A stretch of 64,000 nt of DNA from Gemmatimonadota bacterium (GTDB lineage Bacteria; Latescibacterota; UBA2968; GCA-2709665). Under the pieces are notes generated by a model. That model worked only from the letters and a program-made list of their open reading frames with translations, was not told where the DNA came from and did no database searches. The stretch lies in NCBI GenBank assembly GCA_028877215.1, contig JAPPFJ010000027.1:175208-239207 (forward strand), given 5' to 3'. The translations under genes and the position numbers were made by a program. Of this stretch, positions 20,160-29,008 are shown piece after piece. Each line of letters starts with the position of its first letter. The stretch's first letter is position 1.

Positions 20160-20700
20160 GCAAAAACGCCACTGTGCAGAAGTACTATCGGGCAAATCAC
20201 CGTGGCAAATATACACACAGATCAGATGGGTTTACCTGAAACGACGAATTTCCTCAACATGGTATTGGATCTCTTCTTGGGCAATGTTGTGGCTTGGATG
20301 GCCGCAACCAGGTTTGGAGTGCCACGGCGGCTAAGCGACTGATTGTCGACCCCGGTACCGAGGCAGGAAATTCAACTCGGGCAGCAAACCCTGCTGTAGG
20401 ACGGCGGCGTGCCGATGACGGTCAAAACGTTTTCGCAGTTGATGACCGTTCTAGACATCTTGGTCGGCTACGGCCATCCTTGCGAATCGGATGACAACCC
20501 CTATTGCAAGAATCAAACTCAATATGCTCAAACACCCGCCGTCATACGGCGAGCGTTACACGGGTTCGCATATTGAGCGTACCGACTTTCAGGCGTTCCT
20601 TCCTTGGCACAATACCCAACACCTGCGTAACGGATTGGATCAGTTCACACAGGATGGGCTGACACAGTACCATTCAAGCCGCCAGAGCAAGTATTGACGA
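20160..20700 (+). pseudogene. IS3-family OrfB (integrase-type transposase) remnant
   Basis: Frame-shifted pieces match the rve core of IS3-type transposases. IHTDQMGLPETTNFLNMVLD, followed by LFLGNVVAWM, corresponds to the TDITY...LDLFSRKVVGW block. From about 20470, the run through SQFKTLKY-like KIKLNMLKHPPSYGERY and FLPWHNTQHLRNGLD corresponds to the FKTLKYRPEFPERF...FFRWYNTEHRHSGIG block. Stops break every block. It separates the maturase from the next gene, so the RiPP operon has been invaded here. Confidence 0.65.
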
Positions 20701-21002
20701 AGACAAACGCAACCACCCTGGATGATTTGTCAATGGCGAACCTCAAGTTCAATGGGTTCCCAATGAAGTATTGATTGACCGACCCCAAAACACTGTCGAA
20801 TGCCATCAGTCGGTTCACTAGATTTGCGCGATAGCTGTCTCATTTCGTTGACACGCAATGTTCCATCAAGGGCTCATTAGCTGTAACGGGTAACTACAAA
20901 TCTCAAAGGTGAAGTTTCAGGTTGTGAACGCTGAAGCGGCTTACGGCAAGAAAAAATGTCGACCAACTAATCGTACCTGAAATCAGTGCTAGCGATGGAC
21001 AT
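20701..21002. other. Gap before the SPASM protein gene
   Basis: No established gene. A 23-codon frame from GTG 20909 to the TGA ending at 20980 (MKFQVVNAEAAYGKKKCRPT...) has no convincing ribosome binding site of its own. No sigma-54 or strong sigma-70 promoter was found. Confidence 0.4.
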
Positions 21003-22394
21003 ATGGAATTAGATATCAATTTAGGCTCGAATGTTCTTGAACGCCGAGACAGTGTCAAATTCTATCGGACTGAGTATCATATCTTTCCGTACCGCACGGG
21101 TTGGATTCTATACGACATCTGGCAGGGTGTATTCTGTGAGATTGATGAGTTGACCAAGGCGATTCTAGATGATGACGACGGTAAGTCGCCAGAGGAGATC
21201 GCAGCAACACTTGCGACACAGTTTCAAAGAAGTGAAGTGTTGGAATCTTGCTTTGAGCTTCAGAAAGCCGGCTTTTTTTCTACAGAACCACGAGAACTTC
21301 GCCCGTTCGTACCACCGAGCAGGTTGGAAATAGTCCATTTAGGTCTGGATTTGTCGGGGTCGGCGCGCGAGGTGCCTTTTCAAGCGATCGACCTTTTGAT
21401 GCTAGAGTCGGGTTTGTATAGACAATGTTACATTACCCTTCAAGGTGCAGAGTTATTGCGGAAACCAGAGTTTGCCCGTAGAATTGTCGACTATGGATTG
21501 AAACAGGCACTTCACTTTGAGAAGGATGTTTTTTTTGAGGTAATTGACAGTACTGGCAAATTCGATCGTACTACATTTGACGGATTGGACCGATCTCGTG
21601 TCAGGATAATTTGTCCGTTAGATGATTCGCCTGAATGTGATTTGTCCTCGACTGTTGAGATCGGCAGCGACAATTCGTGTGAGAGACAGCCGTCTCTTGA
21701 TCACGAGACATTCGGCACGGCTATTCGATGCACGGTTGACCGCAGTAACCTAGATTTGACCGACCGGATCCGACGGGCGGTTGAACGACATCCCGACGCG
21801 CGCACTGTGGTGTTCAACTTTCAGGCTCTGCCACCCCAGGTTCCAGATGCCCTTACTTCTGCCGATCTACCAAAGGCGTTGGTGGCTTTAGAAGAGTTAG
21901 TTGAGTACGTGAAAAGAAATTTGTCAAAAAGCGACGCTATCTGGATAGGCGAATTCGAGGATTGTGTCATGCAAGTTTTCAATCGTTGGAACTCCCTTTA
22001 TCACTGCGGGGCCGGTACTCGCTTTGTTTTTGTGACACCTGAGGGCGAGATTTACGTCTGTCCCGGCTTAGTTGGTCACGACGCTTTTTGTTTGGGATCG
22101 GTTCAGGAAGGCATAAATCGGAAACGACAGAGACTATGGATCCGCTCGACCCATGCCGAACAATTCGACGAATGCAAAAAATGTTGGGCGCGTTATCTTT
22201 GTGGCGGAGGATGCCGACTAAACGCATTTCGATCGACAGGAGACGTTCGGACACCTGATCCTGTCATCTGCGATGTGATTCGCCGCACCTACGAGTTGGC
22301 ACTCGTTTATTGTGTTGACCTACACGAAACGGCCCTTGAGCGATTCAATGCCCGATATGCACAAGGTGGATCAAATGAACATCCTGTTTTTTGA
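21003..22394 (+). CDS. SPASM protein lacking the radical SAM cluster motif
   Basis: The product is 463 residues. The N-terminal ~95 residues are PqqD-like (YHIFPYRTGWILYDIWQGVF ... GKSPEEIAATL). The middle region keeps the length of a radical SAM barrel, but no CxxxCxxC exists anywhere in it. The C-terminal SPASM part is preserved: HCGAG, IYVCPGL, FCLGS, CKKCWARYLCGGGC, and Cys in PVICDVIRRTYELA, closely parallel to the maturase at 18697. It probably cannot cleave SAM, but may bind the leader and hold auxiliary Fe-S clusters as a partner of the active maturase. Its stop overlaps the following glycosyltransferase start by 20 bases. Confidence 0.8.
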   Translation: MELDINLGSNVLERRDSVKFYRTEYHIFPYRTGWILYDIWQGVFCEIDELTKAILDDDDGKSPEEIAATLATQFQRSEVLESCFELQKAGFFSTEPRELRPFVPPSRLEIVHLGLDLSGSAREVPFQAIDLLMLESGLYRQCYITLQGAELLRKPEFARRIVDYGLKQALHFEKDVFFEVIDSTGKFDRTTFDGLDRSRVRIICPLDDSPECDLSSTVEIGSDNSCERQPSLDHETFGTAIRCTVDRSNLDLTDRIRRAVERHPDARTVVFNFQALPPQVPDALTSADLPKALVALEELVEYVKRNLSKSDAIWIGEFEDCVMQVFNRWNSLYHCGAGTRFVFVTPEGEIYVCPGLVGHDAFCLGSVQEGINRKRQRLWIRSTHAEQFDECKKCWARYLCGGGCRLNAFRSTGDVRTPDPVICDVIRRTYELALVYCVDLHETALERFNARYAQGGSNEHPVF

Positions 22395-23616
22395 ACAGAA
22401 TTCAGGGGTCGGCGGTGGCGAGATTTGGATGGTGGATGCGGCGCGAAAACTGAGAGAGCGAGGGCACGAAACATTCCTTTTATGTCCCTCTGATGCGTGG
22501 GTAGCCCGCCAGGCTGAGGCCCAGAACCTTCCCTATCTTGATTACTTCATTGAAGATGATGGTCATCTGCACTGGAGGCTTTTAGAATGCCTTAGAAAAA
22601 ACCGCATTGATCTGGTCTTTTCAGGTGTGTTAGGACGGTACCCGCGCTTAGCGTTATTGGATTCTGCGATTCGAGAAGTCGGACGGTGTGGCCTTATTTT
22701 ACGGATTGGTGTTGCGAGGAGCATGGTTGGCTGGCCAATAGGTCTCGGTTTGGTGACGGTTTTAGGCGTTGTGGTTGTTTCACAAGATATCAAGAACATA
22801 CTAGTTAGGAGTCATCCTAATTATCCGTCGGAACTCATTCATGTCTGTTACAATGGTGTAGACCTTCAAAGATTCAATGTTCGGGAATTTGGCTCCATTG
22901 ACCGTCAGGCGCTACATAAATCAATTGGGATTCCGAATCATCACGCGGTGATTTGCGCACTTGGCCGAATTCATGGGCCTAAAGGACTGTCCCTTTTAGT
23001 TCAAGCATCCAAAAACGTGCTCAAACGGTATCCGAAAACATGCTTCCTAGTCGTTGGTCAGGGAGAGTACAAATCAGAGCTTGTAGAAACAACCCGACAA
23101 GCTAAGGTGGAGGATCACTTTTACTATACGGGATTTGTAGAAAATGTCCCCCGCATGCTGAGTGGTATTGATATCCTCGTCCACCCGTCGATGTCCGAGG
23201 GTCTGCCCAATGCAGTTCTTGAAGCAATGGCTATGGGAAAACCTGTGGTAGCAACCGCTGTGGGTGGTGTAACCGAACTCATAGAAGACGGTAAAAGCGG
23301 TGTTCTTGTTCCCTCCCAAGACCAGGAAAGTCTCACCCGGGCGCTCTGCATGCTGTTGGGAGATCCACACAAGCGAATGGTATTGGGAAATGGTGGTTTG
23401 AAGCGTGCGCGGATGGCATTTGACCGTAAGCGGAGGTTGGATGAACTTGAAGCCCTGTTGATGCAGAAAGCTGAGCGGATTCGAAATGTAAAATATAAAC
23501 TATCGGGGAATCTTCCTCCGCGTTACGATTTTTCCGAGCGGTATTTTGGCCGAGCGTGCGTCTTTCGGCATTCTATTGCCAAGAGGGATTTCAGGCGCTA
23601 CGTCGGTGATCCGTAG
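22375..23616 (+). CDS. Family 4 glycosyltransferase
   Basis: Start ATG 22375 (MNILFFEQNSGVGGGEIWM), with AAGGTGG eight bases upstream, inside the end of the preceding gene; this indicates translational coupling. The product is 413 residues with GT-B fold features: an N-terminal glycine-rich acceptor-side loop, CALGRIHGPKGLSLLVQA, and the donor-binding signature DILVHPSMSEGLPNAVLEAM then GKPVVATAVGGVTELI, with its E..E pair. It is a retaining glycosyltransferase of the GT4 family, cytoplasmic. Its place between two maturation genes suggests it may glycosylate the peptide product, but a cell-surface role is equally possible. Confidence 0.85.
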   Translation: MNILFFEQNSGVGGGEIWMVDAARKLRERGHETFLLCPSDAWVARQAEAQNLPYLDYFIEDDGHLHWRLLECLRKNRIDLVFSGVLGRYPRLALLDSAIREVGRCGLILRIGVARSMVGWPIGLGLVTVLGVVVVSQDIKNILVRSHPNYPSELIHVCYNGVDLQRFNVREFGSIDRQALHKSIGIPNHHAVICALGRIHGPKGLSLLVQASKNVLKRYPKTCFLVVGQGEYKSELVETTRQAKVEDHFYYTGFVENVPRMLSGIDILVHPSMSEGLPNAVLEAMAMGKPVVATAVGGVTELIEDGKSGVLVPSQDQESLTRALCMLLGDPHKRMVLGNGGLKRARMAFDRKRRLDELEALLMQKAERIRNVKYKLSGNLPPRYDFSERYFGRACVFRHSIAKRDFRRYVGDP

Positions 23617-23766
23617 GTTATCTAGTCTTGACTATTCCATGCTAAGAGCTGGTCGGAGTACATCGGCCAGCCATACTCGACATGCGATTTATAACGTTCG
23701 CATAAAGAATTTGTCCAATATGTCGAATGCAGGTAAGTCATATTTAGGGTTTACGACACGCACCCA

Positions 23767-24417
23767 ATGGGATTTGATATTGTCACAGGCGTCGGCCTAT
23801 TTCTGGCGATGCTTGCGCCGTTCATAATACTAGCTATTAAGCACACAACAAGAACCGATCCATTTGCCCGATGGCCTCGGATCGCATTTTGGTTTTTATT
23901 CCTGTCGATTATCGCGATTGTCCTCTGGTGGGAACAGAGGCCTTTGTCCTCGGTTGGAATTGTCCCGTTAACGGCGGAATCGATAGGTGTTGGTCTTGTA
24001 GCGGGAATACTGATATCGTTTATTTTTCCTTTAATGCAGGTGATACTTGAGAAATTCCGGCTGGCCGACTACGGTTATGGACCCGCACAGATTTTCGCAC
24101 AACCATTTTGGTCTCGTGTGGAAATGGTGCTACAGGCGGGTATCATTGAAGAAATGTTGTATCGGAGTTTTGCTATTGAACGTGTCTCGGAATTAACGGG
24201 GAGTCTGTGGGTTGGCGCTCTGATCCCACTCGTCTTCTTCACTCTTGCACATGTGAGGTTGTGGGGCTCAGGCCATCTTATCACGGTTCTAGTAGTCGGA
24301 AGCCTTTTTACATTGTTATACGTTTGGCATCGAGACGTAGTGATGTGCATGATTGCGCATATAGTAGTGGATGGCATTGGGTTTCTCGTTGTTCCCTTAA
24401 TTGCACAACGTCTATAA
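23767..24417 (+). CDS. CPBP-family intramembrane protease (first of two)
   Basis: The product is 216 residues with about six hydrophobic segments. The Abi/CPBP motif 1 EEMLYR is at residues 128-133, followed by FFTLAH and a distal AHIVVDGIG, supplying the Glu/His active-site residues. SagE of the streptolysin S system belongs to the same family and has a role in maturation or self-protection. It lies about 250 bases upstream of the Cys-rich precursor gene. It may cut the leader or protect the producer. Confidence 0.85.
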   Translation: MGFDIVTGVGLFLAMLAPFIILAIKHTTRTDPFARWPRIAFWFLFLSIIAIVLWWEQRPLSSVGIVPLTAESIGVGLVAGILISFIFPLMQVILEKFRLADYGYGPAQIFAQPFWSRVEMVLQAGIIEEMLYRSFAIERVSELTGSLWVGALIPLVFFTLAHVRLWGSGHLITVLVVGSLFTLLYVWHRDVVMCMIAHIVVDGIGFLVVPLIAQRL

Positions 24418-24458
24418 AAATGGGCCAAAATCTCGTTTCGATTAACCAGGAGACGTTT

Positions 24459-24486
24459 TTGATTAATAATGTGGTATCAATATAAC
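24459..24486 (+). promoter_or_regulatory. Possible sigma-70 promoter ahead of the Cys-rich precursor
   Basis: TTGATT (24459-24464), a 16-base spacer and TATAAC (24481-24486). If used, the leader before the precursor gene would be about 170 nt. It is a weak match and could be chance in A+T-rich DNA. Confidence 0.35.
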
Positions 24487-24665
24487 GTAAAGGCCTTTTT
24501 CGTAAAACGCGGATTTTTCCGGAATCTCATTCGCAAGTATTTCAGTCCACAATCCCGGAAATCGACGACACTGTAGATATGGTGACGTATAAAGTAATTG
24601 ATGGGTTTTTGCCTCAGCCATGCTCTAAAATCCAAGGTTGCAGTTTATCGAGAGGAGGGAATCTG

Positions 24666-24800
24666 GTGAAACTCAAGATCGTATCAAAACCGTTTGAAGG
24701 GTATATGGCCCCGGGTGCGGAGATGTCTGCTAACGGGTCCTGGGGTCTGTGTTGTAGTCATTGTAGTCACTGTAGTAATTGCACATCCTTTGTGTTTTAG
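24666..24800 (+). CDS. TOMM/azole-type RiPP precursor, 44 residues
   Basis: GTG at 24666 is preceded at close spacing by a strong AGGAGGGA (24653-24660). The longer frame from 24579 has no such site. The leader starts MKLKIVSKPFEGYMAPGAEM; the core ends CCSHCSHCSNCTSFVF. Five Cys (29, 30, 33, 36, 39) with interleaved Ser and Thr give a CS-x periodicity of three. This is what a cyclodehydratase/dehydrogenase set converts to thiazoles and oxazoles in streptolysin S-like peptides. All the required enzymes follow downstream on the same strand. A stem-loop follows the stop, as after many precursor genes. Confidence 0.88.
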   Translation: MKLKIVSKPFEGYMAPGAEMSANGSWGLCCSHCSHCSNCTSFVF

Positions 24801-24815
24801 CGAGGGAACACTGGC

Positions 24816-24891
24816 GGGGTCGGGGGACGTTAGGTCATTGTTACGCACTGTATCAATGACAAAAAATCGGGGCTGAGGCAACCCCGACCCC
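24816..24891 (+). terminator. Stem-loop after the precursor gene, possible attenuator
   Basis: GGGGTCGGGG (24816-24825) can pair with CCCCGACCCC (24882-24891), with GTCATTG (24834-24840) pairing to CAATGAC (24854-24860) inside. Alternatively CGGGG (24868-24872) pairs with the same CCCCG. The two forms are mutually exclusive. There is no T-run, so it would act as a partial terminator or 3' stabiliser that makes more precursor than enzyme message. Confidence 0.55.
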
Positions 24892-24969
24892 AACAGTATC
24901 TCGCGACGTTTCAGTGCCCAATACAGACTTTGTCGGCTGTTGACGATTAAGGAATGAAGGTCAAGACTT

Positions 24970-26082
24970 ATGAAAAGAAAAACTCAACAAACTATCGCAG
25001 ATAAAAGCTTTGCGTTAAACCCATCCCTCAAAGTTATCTTTTGTGGTGAAGATGAGATACTCGTGATGCACGGACTACGGTCAAGTTTTAACCAAACCAT
25101 TAGTGATGAGGGTAGGACACACCTGTTGGGCCGTGTTCTTCGGCGCATGACGTCACCAACCTCATTGGCAGGGCTGTGTGAAGAGGGCGTCATTGACGAA
25201 GATGAGTTGAAAGATGCCGAAGATCTAGTAAGCGCCCTTGTTGCTCAAGGAATCTTGACGCATCCTGCTGAATGTCCTGCGGTAAGCTATCTGAATGCTG
25301 CCTTTGGGGATGGAGAACATCTGAGTGAAGCGTCAGTTGGCATCATCGGAGCTGGCTACCTTGGCTCACGTGTAGCGGAGGAGTTCGCAAGATTGGGTGT
25401 GGGTTTTGTTAGGATAATGGACGATCGGCGTGTTGACAATGAAGATATTGACCGGTCCCAGTTTAACTTTCCGTCGGCACAAATCGAAAAGGGGCGGCCC
25501 TACGTTGGATGTCTAAGTGCATGCCTGTCTAATTCGGGCTATGATAACGTCGAAACTTTCGACGAGTCATACAACAACAAAGACGCATTGGAGGACTTCT
25601 TTCACTGTTCGGATTTCGTTATAGCGGCTGCTGAGGTCTTCTCTTCGCATTTCTTCCATACCGTAGACATAACAGCAATTTCCATCGAGAAACCGTGGCT
25701 CTCTGTATTTATCGACGGAAGCGAAGCCTGTGTGGGTCCGATTTATGTGTCTGGTGAAACTTGCTGCTACAATGAGTTCGAAATACAAATGGAGGCGACA
25801 CTTTCAGTTCAACAGCGGGAGTATTATACATATAAAGAAGAGATGAACAAAATCGGACTTTATAGCAATCACTATGTCTTTCCTCCATACCTCAACATTG
25901 CGGCCGGCTTCGTTGTGGGAGGTGTATCGTCTTTCATGTTGTCGGGTATTTCATACCTAATAGGTCGCTGTCTCCGTATAAATTTCGAAAAGCCATATGT
26001 TGACTACGAGGAAGTGATTAAGCTACCACGGTCGCCGGCATCTGCCGATCTGCGTAATGGGTATAGGCAGACTTTCATGTAG
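24970..26082 (+). CDS. TOMM cyclodehydratase C protein (RRE + ThiF/E1-like)
   Basis: The product is 370 residues. ATG 24970 is preceded by GAAGG. Residues 10-100 read like a RiPP recognition element (FALNPSLKVIFCGEDEILVM ... LLGRVLRRMTS). From about residue 118, SVGIIGAGYLGSRVAEEFAR is the E1-like nucleotide-binding motif, with downstream DDRRVDNEDIDRSQFNF. In TOMM systems this protein binds the leader and presents the core to the YcaO enzyme, which carries out the ATP-dependent cyclodehydration. C protein and YcaO are separate genes here rather than fused. It lies directly after the precursor and its hairpin. Confidence 0.85.
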   Translation: MKRKTQQTIADKSFALNPSLKVIFCGEDEILVMHGLRSSFNQTISDEGRTHLLGRVLRRMTSPTSLAGLCEEGVIDEDELKDAEDLVSALVAQGILTHPAECPAVSYLNAAFGDGEHLSEASVGIIGAGYLGSRVAEEFARLGVGFVRIMDDRRVDNEDIDRSQFNFPSAQIEKGRPYVGCLSACLSNSGYDNVETFDESYNNKDALEDFFHCSDFVIAAAEVFSSHFFHTVDITAISIEKPWLSVFIDGSEACVGPIYVSGETCCYNEFEIQMEATLSVQQREYYTYKEEMNKIGLYSNHYVFPPYLNIAAGFVVGGVSSFMLSGISYLIGRCLRINFEKPYVDYEEVIKLPRSPASADLRNGYRQTFM

Positions 26083-26234
26083 TCCTGATACGCGCCATCG
26101 TTTACATTCTTGACACCACGTGATAAACACTCAGCACAATCCAGACACCAGCAATAAAAAGGCATCACTGTGCCCAGAAACGACACCCGCTCCAATTCCC
26201 ACAATTCATGAATTATTCAGGCTAACTTTGAGCA

Positions 26235-27056
26235 ATGGGGCTTACGATGTCCGATCAAGATCAGGATTTCATCTTTGGTGCATCTATTTCTCAGCGTTTA
26301 GGTTTATTATTGGATGGTTCGATTGTACCATCTCCCCATAGTATTGATCTGAGTCATTCGGCTCTATCGGATTATATGTACAGAGACATGCGAAAGAATC
26401 CTCATCTCGCGGAATTATACCATGAAAACTCGAAGATTAATCCACATTCGACGCTTCAGGTTCCTACCGACAAGATCTTGTTGGAGGATGTTCGCAGATG
26501 GTTTTTCACGACTGCGTATAGCTTTGACGAAGAGTCGGAGGTCAATGGAGACGCTGGATTTAGCATCTCATACAAAAACCTTCCGCTGTGGCTGCAAAGT
26601 CCATTACAGCCGTTTACGAAACCGGGCTCTCTAACTAACCTTCTTTTTGCTGTAGATTTGGTCTTGGTGCATGATCGATTGCTAGTCCGAGTGGTTCCGC
26701 AGTCAGAGAATCTGTGGATTGAACGCGAATTGGTAAATAGAGACGTGAGATCGGAATTGTGCGAAATCTTCTGGATTAAGCCACCCCCTAAATTAGATGA
26801 CGATTTCACAATGTTGTTCGTTGTTGCTTGCCCTTGGCGATATATGCTTATCTACGGTCCCCGAGGCTATCGCCATACGTTATTGGACATCGGCCGATTG
26901 CTTGGACACCTAGAGCACAGGTCTAATTTTGATGGGCATATAATGGCAGTACATCAGGACTTCCTTGACACAAAAGCAGATGAATTCGTCCAGGCCGACG
27001 GTGTAGAGCGATCCGTTTACGCCATACTTACCCTCTTACCCAATAACTTGGACTGA
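26235..27056 (+). CDS. SagB-like (nitroreductase-fold) protein, diverged paralogue
   Basis: The product is 273 residues from ATG 26235; an in-frame ATG at 26247 is possible. LAELYHENSKINPHST is the usual opening of SagB-type proteins. Near the end, PWRYMLIYGPRGYRHTLLDI, followed by GRLLGHLE, aligns with the KYG..YR..LLD.G segment that carries the catalytic Lys/Tyr and flavin contacts of azoline dehydrogenases. The substrate-side motifs of the classical enzyme (R.S.R.F near the N-terminus) are not evident. It may form a heterodimer with the next gene product, six bases downstream, or be a non-catalytic partner. Confidence 0.65.
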   Translation: MGLTMSDQDQDFIFGASISQRLGLLLDGSIVPSPHSIDLSHSALSDYMYRDMRKNPHLAELYHENSKINPHSTLQVPTDKILLEDVRRWFFTTAYSFDEESEVNGDAGFSISYKNLPLWLQSPLQPFTKPGSLTNLLFAVDLVLVHDRLLVRVVPQSENLWIERELVNRDVRSELCEIFWIKPPPKLDDDFTMLFVVACPWRYMLIYGPRGYRHTLLDIGRLLGHLEHRSNFDGHIMAVHQDFLDTKADEFVQADGVERSVYAILTLLPNNLD

Positions 27057-27062
27057 ACAACC

Positions 27063-28031
27063 ATGGCAATCAAAGAAGAAGAAAACGCTTTAACCAGCAT
27101 TGGACATACCTGCGATTCTTCACCATCACGTACCGCTTTGGATCCGTCGTTACTTTCGGAGTTGGAAAAACTAGAATCAACAGAGCAGAATATCCTAACT
27201 GAGTTCCTTAAGCGTGCTCAGCGTGACAGATCTGTCAATGGTCAAATGGATGAACTTGCATTTGTGGTTAATGGATTAAAGGATTTCCCTACCAAAGATG
27301 AGTGGCTAAATCGCATAAAGCTAAGGGGAAGGATAGCACCGGAGCTACACAAAGAACACGTAGGAATCGAGAAGATACCTCTTTCTTTCGAGTCTGGACA
27401 CTTAAATAAACCTTTATCCGAAGTAATACGCAACCGAGCGTCATGCAGGGATTTTGACAAATCGGACTTGCCATTTGAGACGTTAAGTTCCTTGCTTTAT
27501 CAATCCTGCGGTGTACGTGGGACATTCCGCGCATACAATCGACCCAGGGTTCCACTACGCTACTTTCCATCGGGCGGAGGACTGCAATGTGTTGATGTGT
27601 ACCTCGCGGTTAACGACGTCGAGAAGATCCCCCAAGGATTGTACCGTTACAACCCCATACTGAATTGTCTTGAGCAAATGGAAAGAGGAAATTTCCGTCA
27701 GCGAGTCGTCGATTGTTGTTTTATGTGCAAGTGGATGGCGACAGCAGGAGCAGTGTTTTTCATCGTATCTAATTTGCCAAGGCTTGCCTGGAAATATGGT
27801 GGATACCAATCATACAGGTTAGCACACCTTGATGTAGGTATTGTGTCTCAAAATTTGCATCTTGTCGCCTCGGCTCTTGGGTTAGGTTCATGTATGGTTT
27901 TTGGTTTTAGTGATCAAGACGCGGACATCCTATTAGGCATTGACGGACGTCACGAATTTACTACACTGCTTATTCCTGTAGGTAGGAAATTGGATACAGA
28001 GTCGTTTATCAATAAAGGTATCGAACGATAG
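27063..28031 (+). CDS. SagB/McbC-type FMN-dependent azoline dehydrogenase
   Basis: The product is 322 residues. The nitroreductase-fold signature RNRASCRDF (FMN phosphate side) is at about residue 120-128. YFPSGGGLQCVDVYLAVNDV and LYRYNP are typical of the SagB/ThcOx group. LAWKYGGYQSYRLAHLDVGI supplies the Lys and Tyr conserved in TOMM dehydrogenases. It oxidises azolines to aromatic azoles on the modified precursor, in the cytoplasm. The N-terminal ~60 residues are extra helices. It is tightly linked to the gene before. Confidence 0.88.
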   Translation: MAIKEEENALTSIGHTCDSSPSRTALDPSLLSELEKLESTEQNILTEFLKRAQRDRSVNGQMDELAFVVNGLKDFPTKDEWLNRIKLRGRIAPELHKEHVGIEKIPLSFESGHLNKPLSEVIRNRASCRDFDKSDLPFETLSSLLYQSCGVRGTFRAYNRPRVPLRYFPSGGGLQCVDVYLAVNDVEKIPQGLYRYNPILNCLEQMERGNFRQRVVDCCFMCKWMATAGAVFFIVSNLPRLAWKYGGYQSYRLAHLDVGIVSQNLHLVASALGLGSCMVFGFSDQDADILLGIDGRHEFTTLLIPVGRKLDTESFINKGIER

Positions 28032-28219
28032 GTGCGTCACGGATTGTGTCAAGAATAATGAGACAGATATCCCCGAGAACTAATGAGGTTGTTCGTGTAT
28101 TGCGTTCAGATTCAGGGGTTTGTTAATCTAGACCGCGACGGGCAAGGTGGGGCAGTGGGTGCCGCCCCGCACAAAGATTTCAGGATGCGACTCTCAAAGT
28201 GCGAGAAGGACTACCGATT

Positions 28220-28999
28220 ATGGTTTTGACGACATCTTCCGTTAGATTATGGTTTCGTAGTTTATTTTTTCTGTGGGTTACCGAAAGTAAACTGTTCCTC
28301 CGTCAACCGATAGCAGCCTTCTTTACCTTCGTTTTTCCTGTAACGCTTTTTCTCTTATTTGGATCTATTTTCGGGGACTCGTACTTATGGGATCGCCCTG
28401 ACTTACGGTATATTGATTTCTATGCTCCTGCGCTAATTTCTGCATATGTGGGACAAGCCGGGCTTGTCAATGTAACAAGCTTTCTCGCATTATACCGTCA
28501 AGTTGGCGTTCTTAAGCGTTACGTTGCAAGTCCAGTTACATTATGTGCCTATCTCTGTGCCCATATTGCCGTGCAGTTTACTGCTTTATTAACCTCCTCA
28601 TTGATTCTCGCTGTCGTAGCAGAGTGTGTCTTTGATGTAGATTTCCGAGGACATTGGGCTTCTGTTCTGATCGTAGCAGTAATCAGTACCGCATGCTTCT
28701 TCGCGCTGGGTTTTTTGGTAAGTGGGCTATTCAAGTCCCCACGTGGCATACAAGCCACGGGCCAATTTCTGTTCCTTGCTATGTTTTTTGTTTCGGGGGC
28801 AACGTTTCCTCGACAATTGTTCCCCGAATGGCTACTCACTCTCAGCAAGGTTTCGCCACTGACGCATGTCGTAGAGACCTTCACTGGTATATGGCTTGGA
28901 GATCCGATTTCGCAACATATAAACTCATTGATATTGCTAGCTTTCATTACTGCATTGGCATACGTGATTTCATCAACGACATTCAAATGGGAGGTTTAG
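28220..28999 (+). CDS. ABC-2 type transporter permease
   Basis: Start chosen at ATG 28220 (MVLTTSSVRLWFRSLFFLW); GTG 28199 is an alternative that begins closer to an AGAAGG. The product is about 259 residues with six hydrophobic segments. TESKLFLRQPIAAFFTFVFP at the start and the SGATFPRQLFPEWLLTLSKV loop are typical of ABC2_membrane exporters. It is the membrane half of an exporter whose ATPase is at 31224. SagH/SagI occupy the same role in streptolysin S export. It lies between the dehydrogenase and YcaO genes. Confidence 0.85.
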   Translation: MVLTTSSVRLWFRSLFFLWVTESKLFLRQPIAAFFTFVFPVTLFLLFGSIFGDSYLWDRPDLRYIDFYAPALISAYVGQAGLVNVTSFLALYRQVGVLKRYVASPVTLCAYLCAHIAVQFTALLTSSLILAVVAECVFDVDFRGHWASVLIVAVISTACFFALGFLVSGLFKSPRGIQATGQFLFLAMFFVSGATFPRQLFPEWLLTLSKVSPLTHVVETFTGIWLGDPISQHINSLILLAFITALAYVISSTTFKWEV

Positions 29000-29008
29000 A
29001 TATTTGAT

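Noticed and set aside
24579..24665. Longer form of the Cys-rich precursor starting at ATG 24579
   Set aside because: The strong AGGAGGGA at 24653-24660 points to GTG 24666; the upstream extension lacks a site and looks non-coding.
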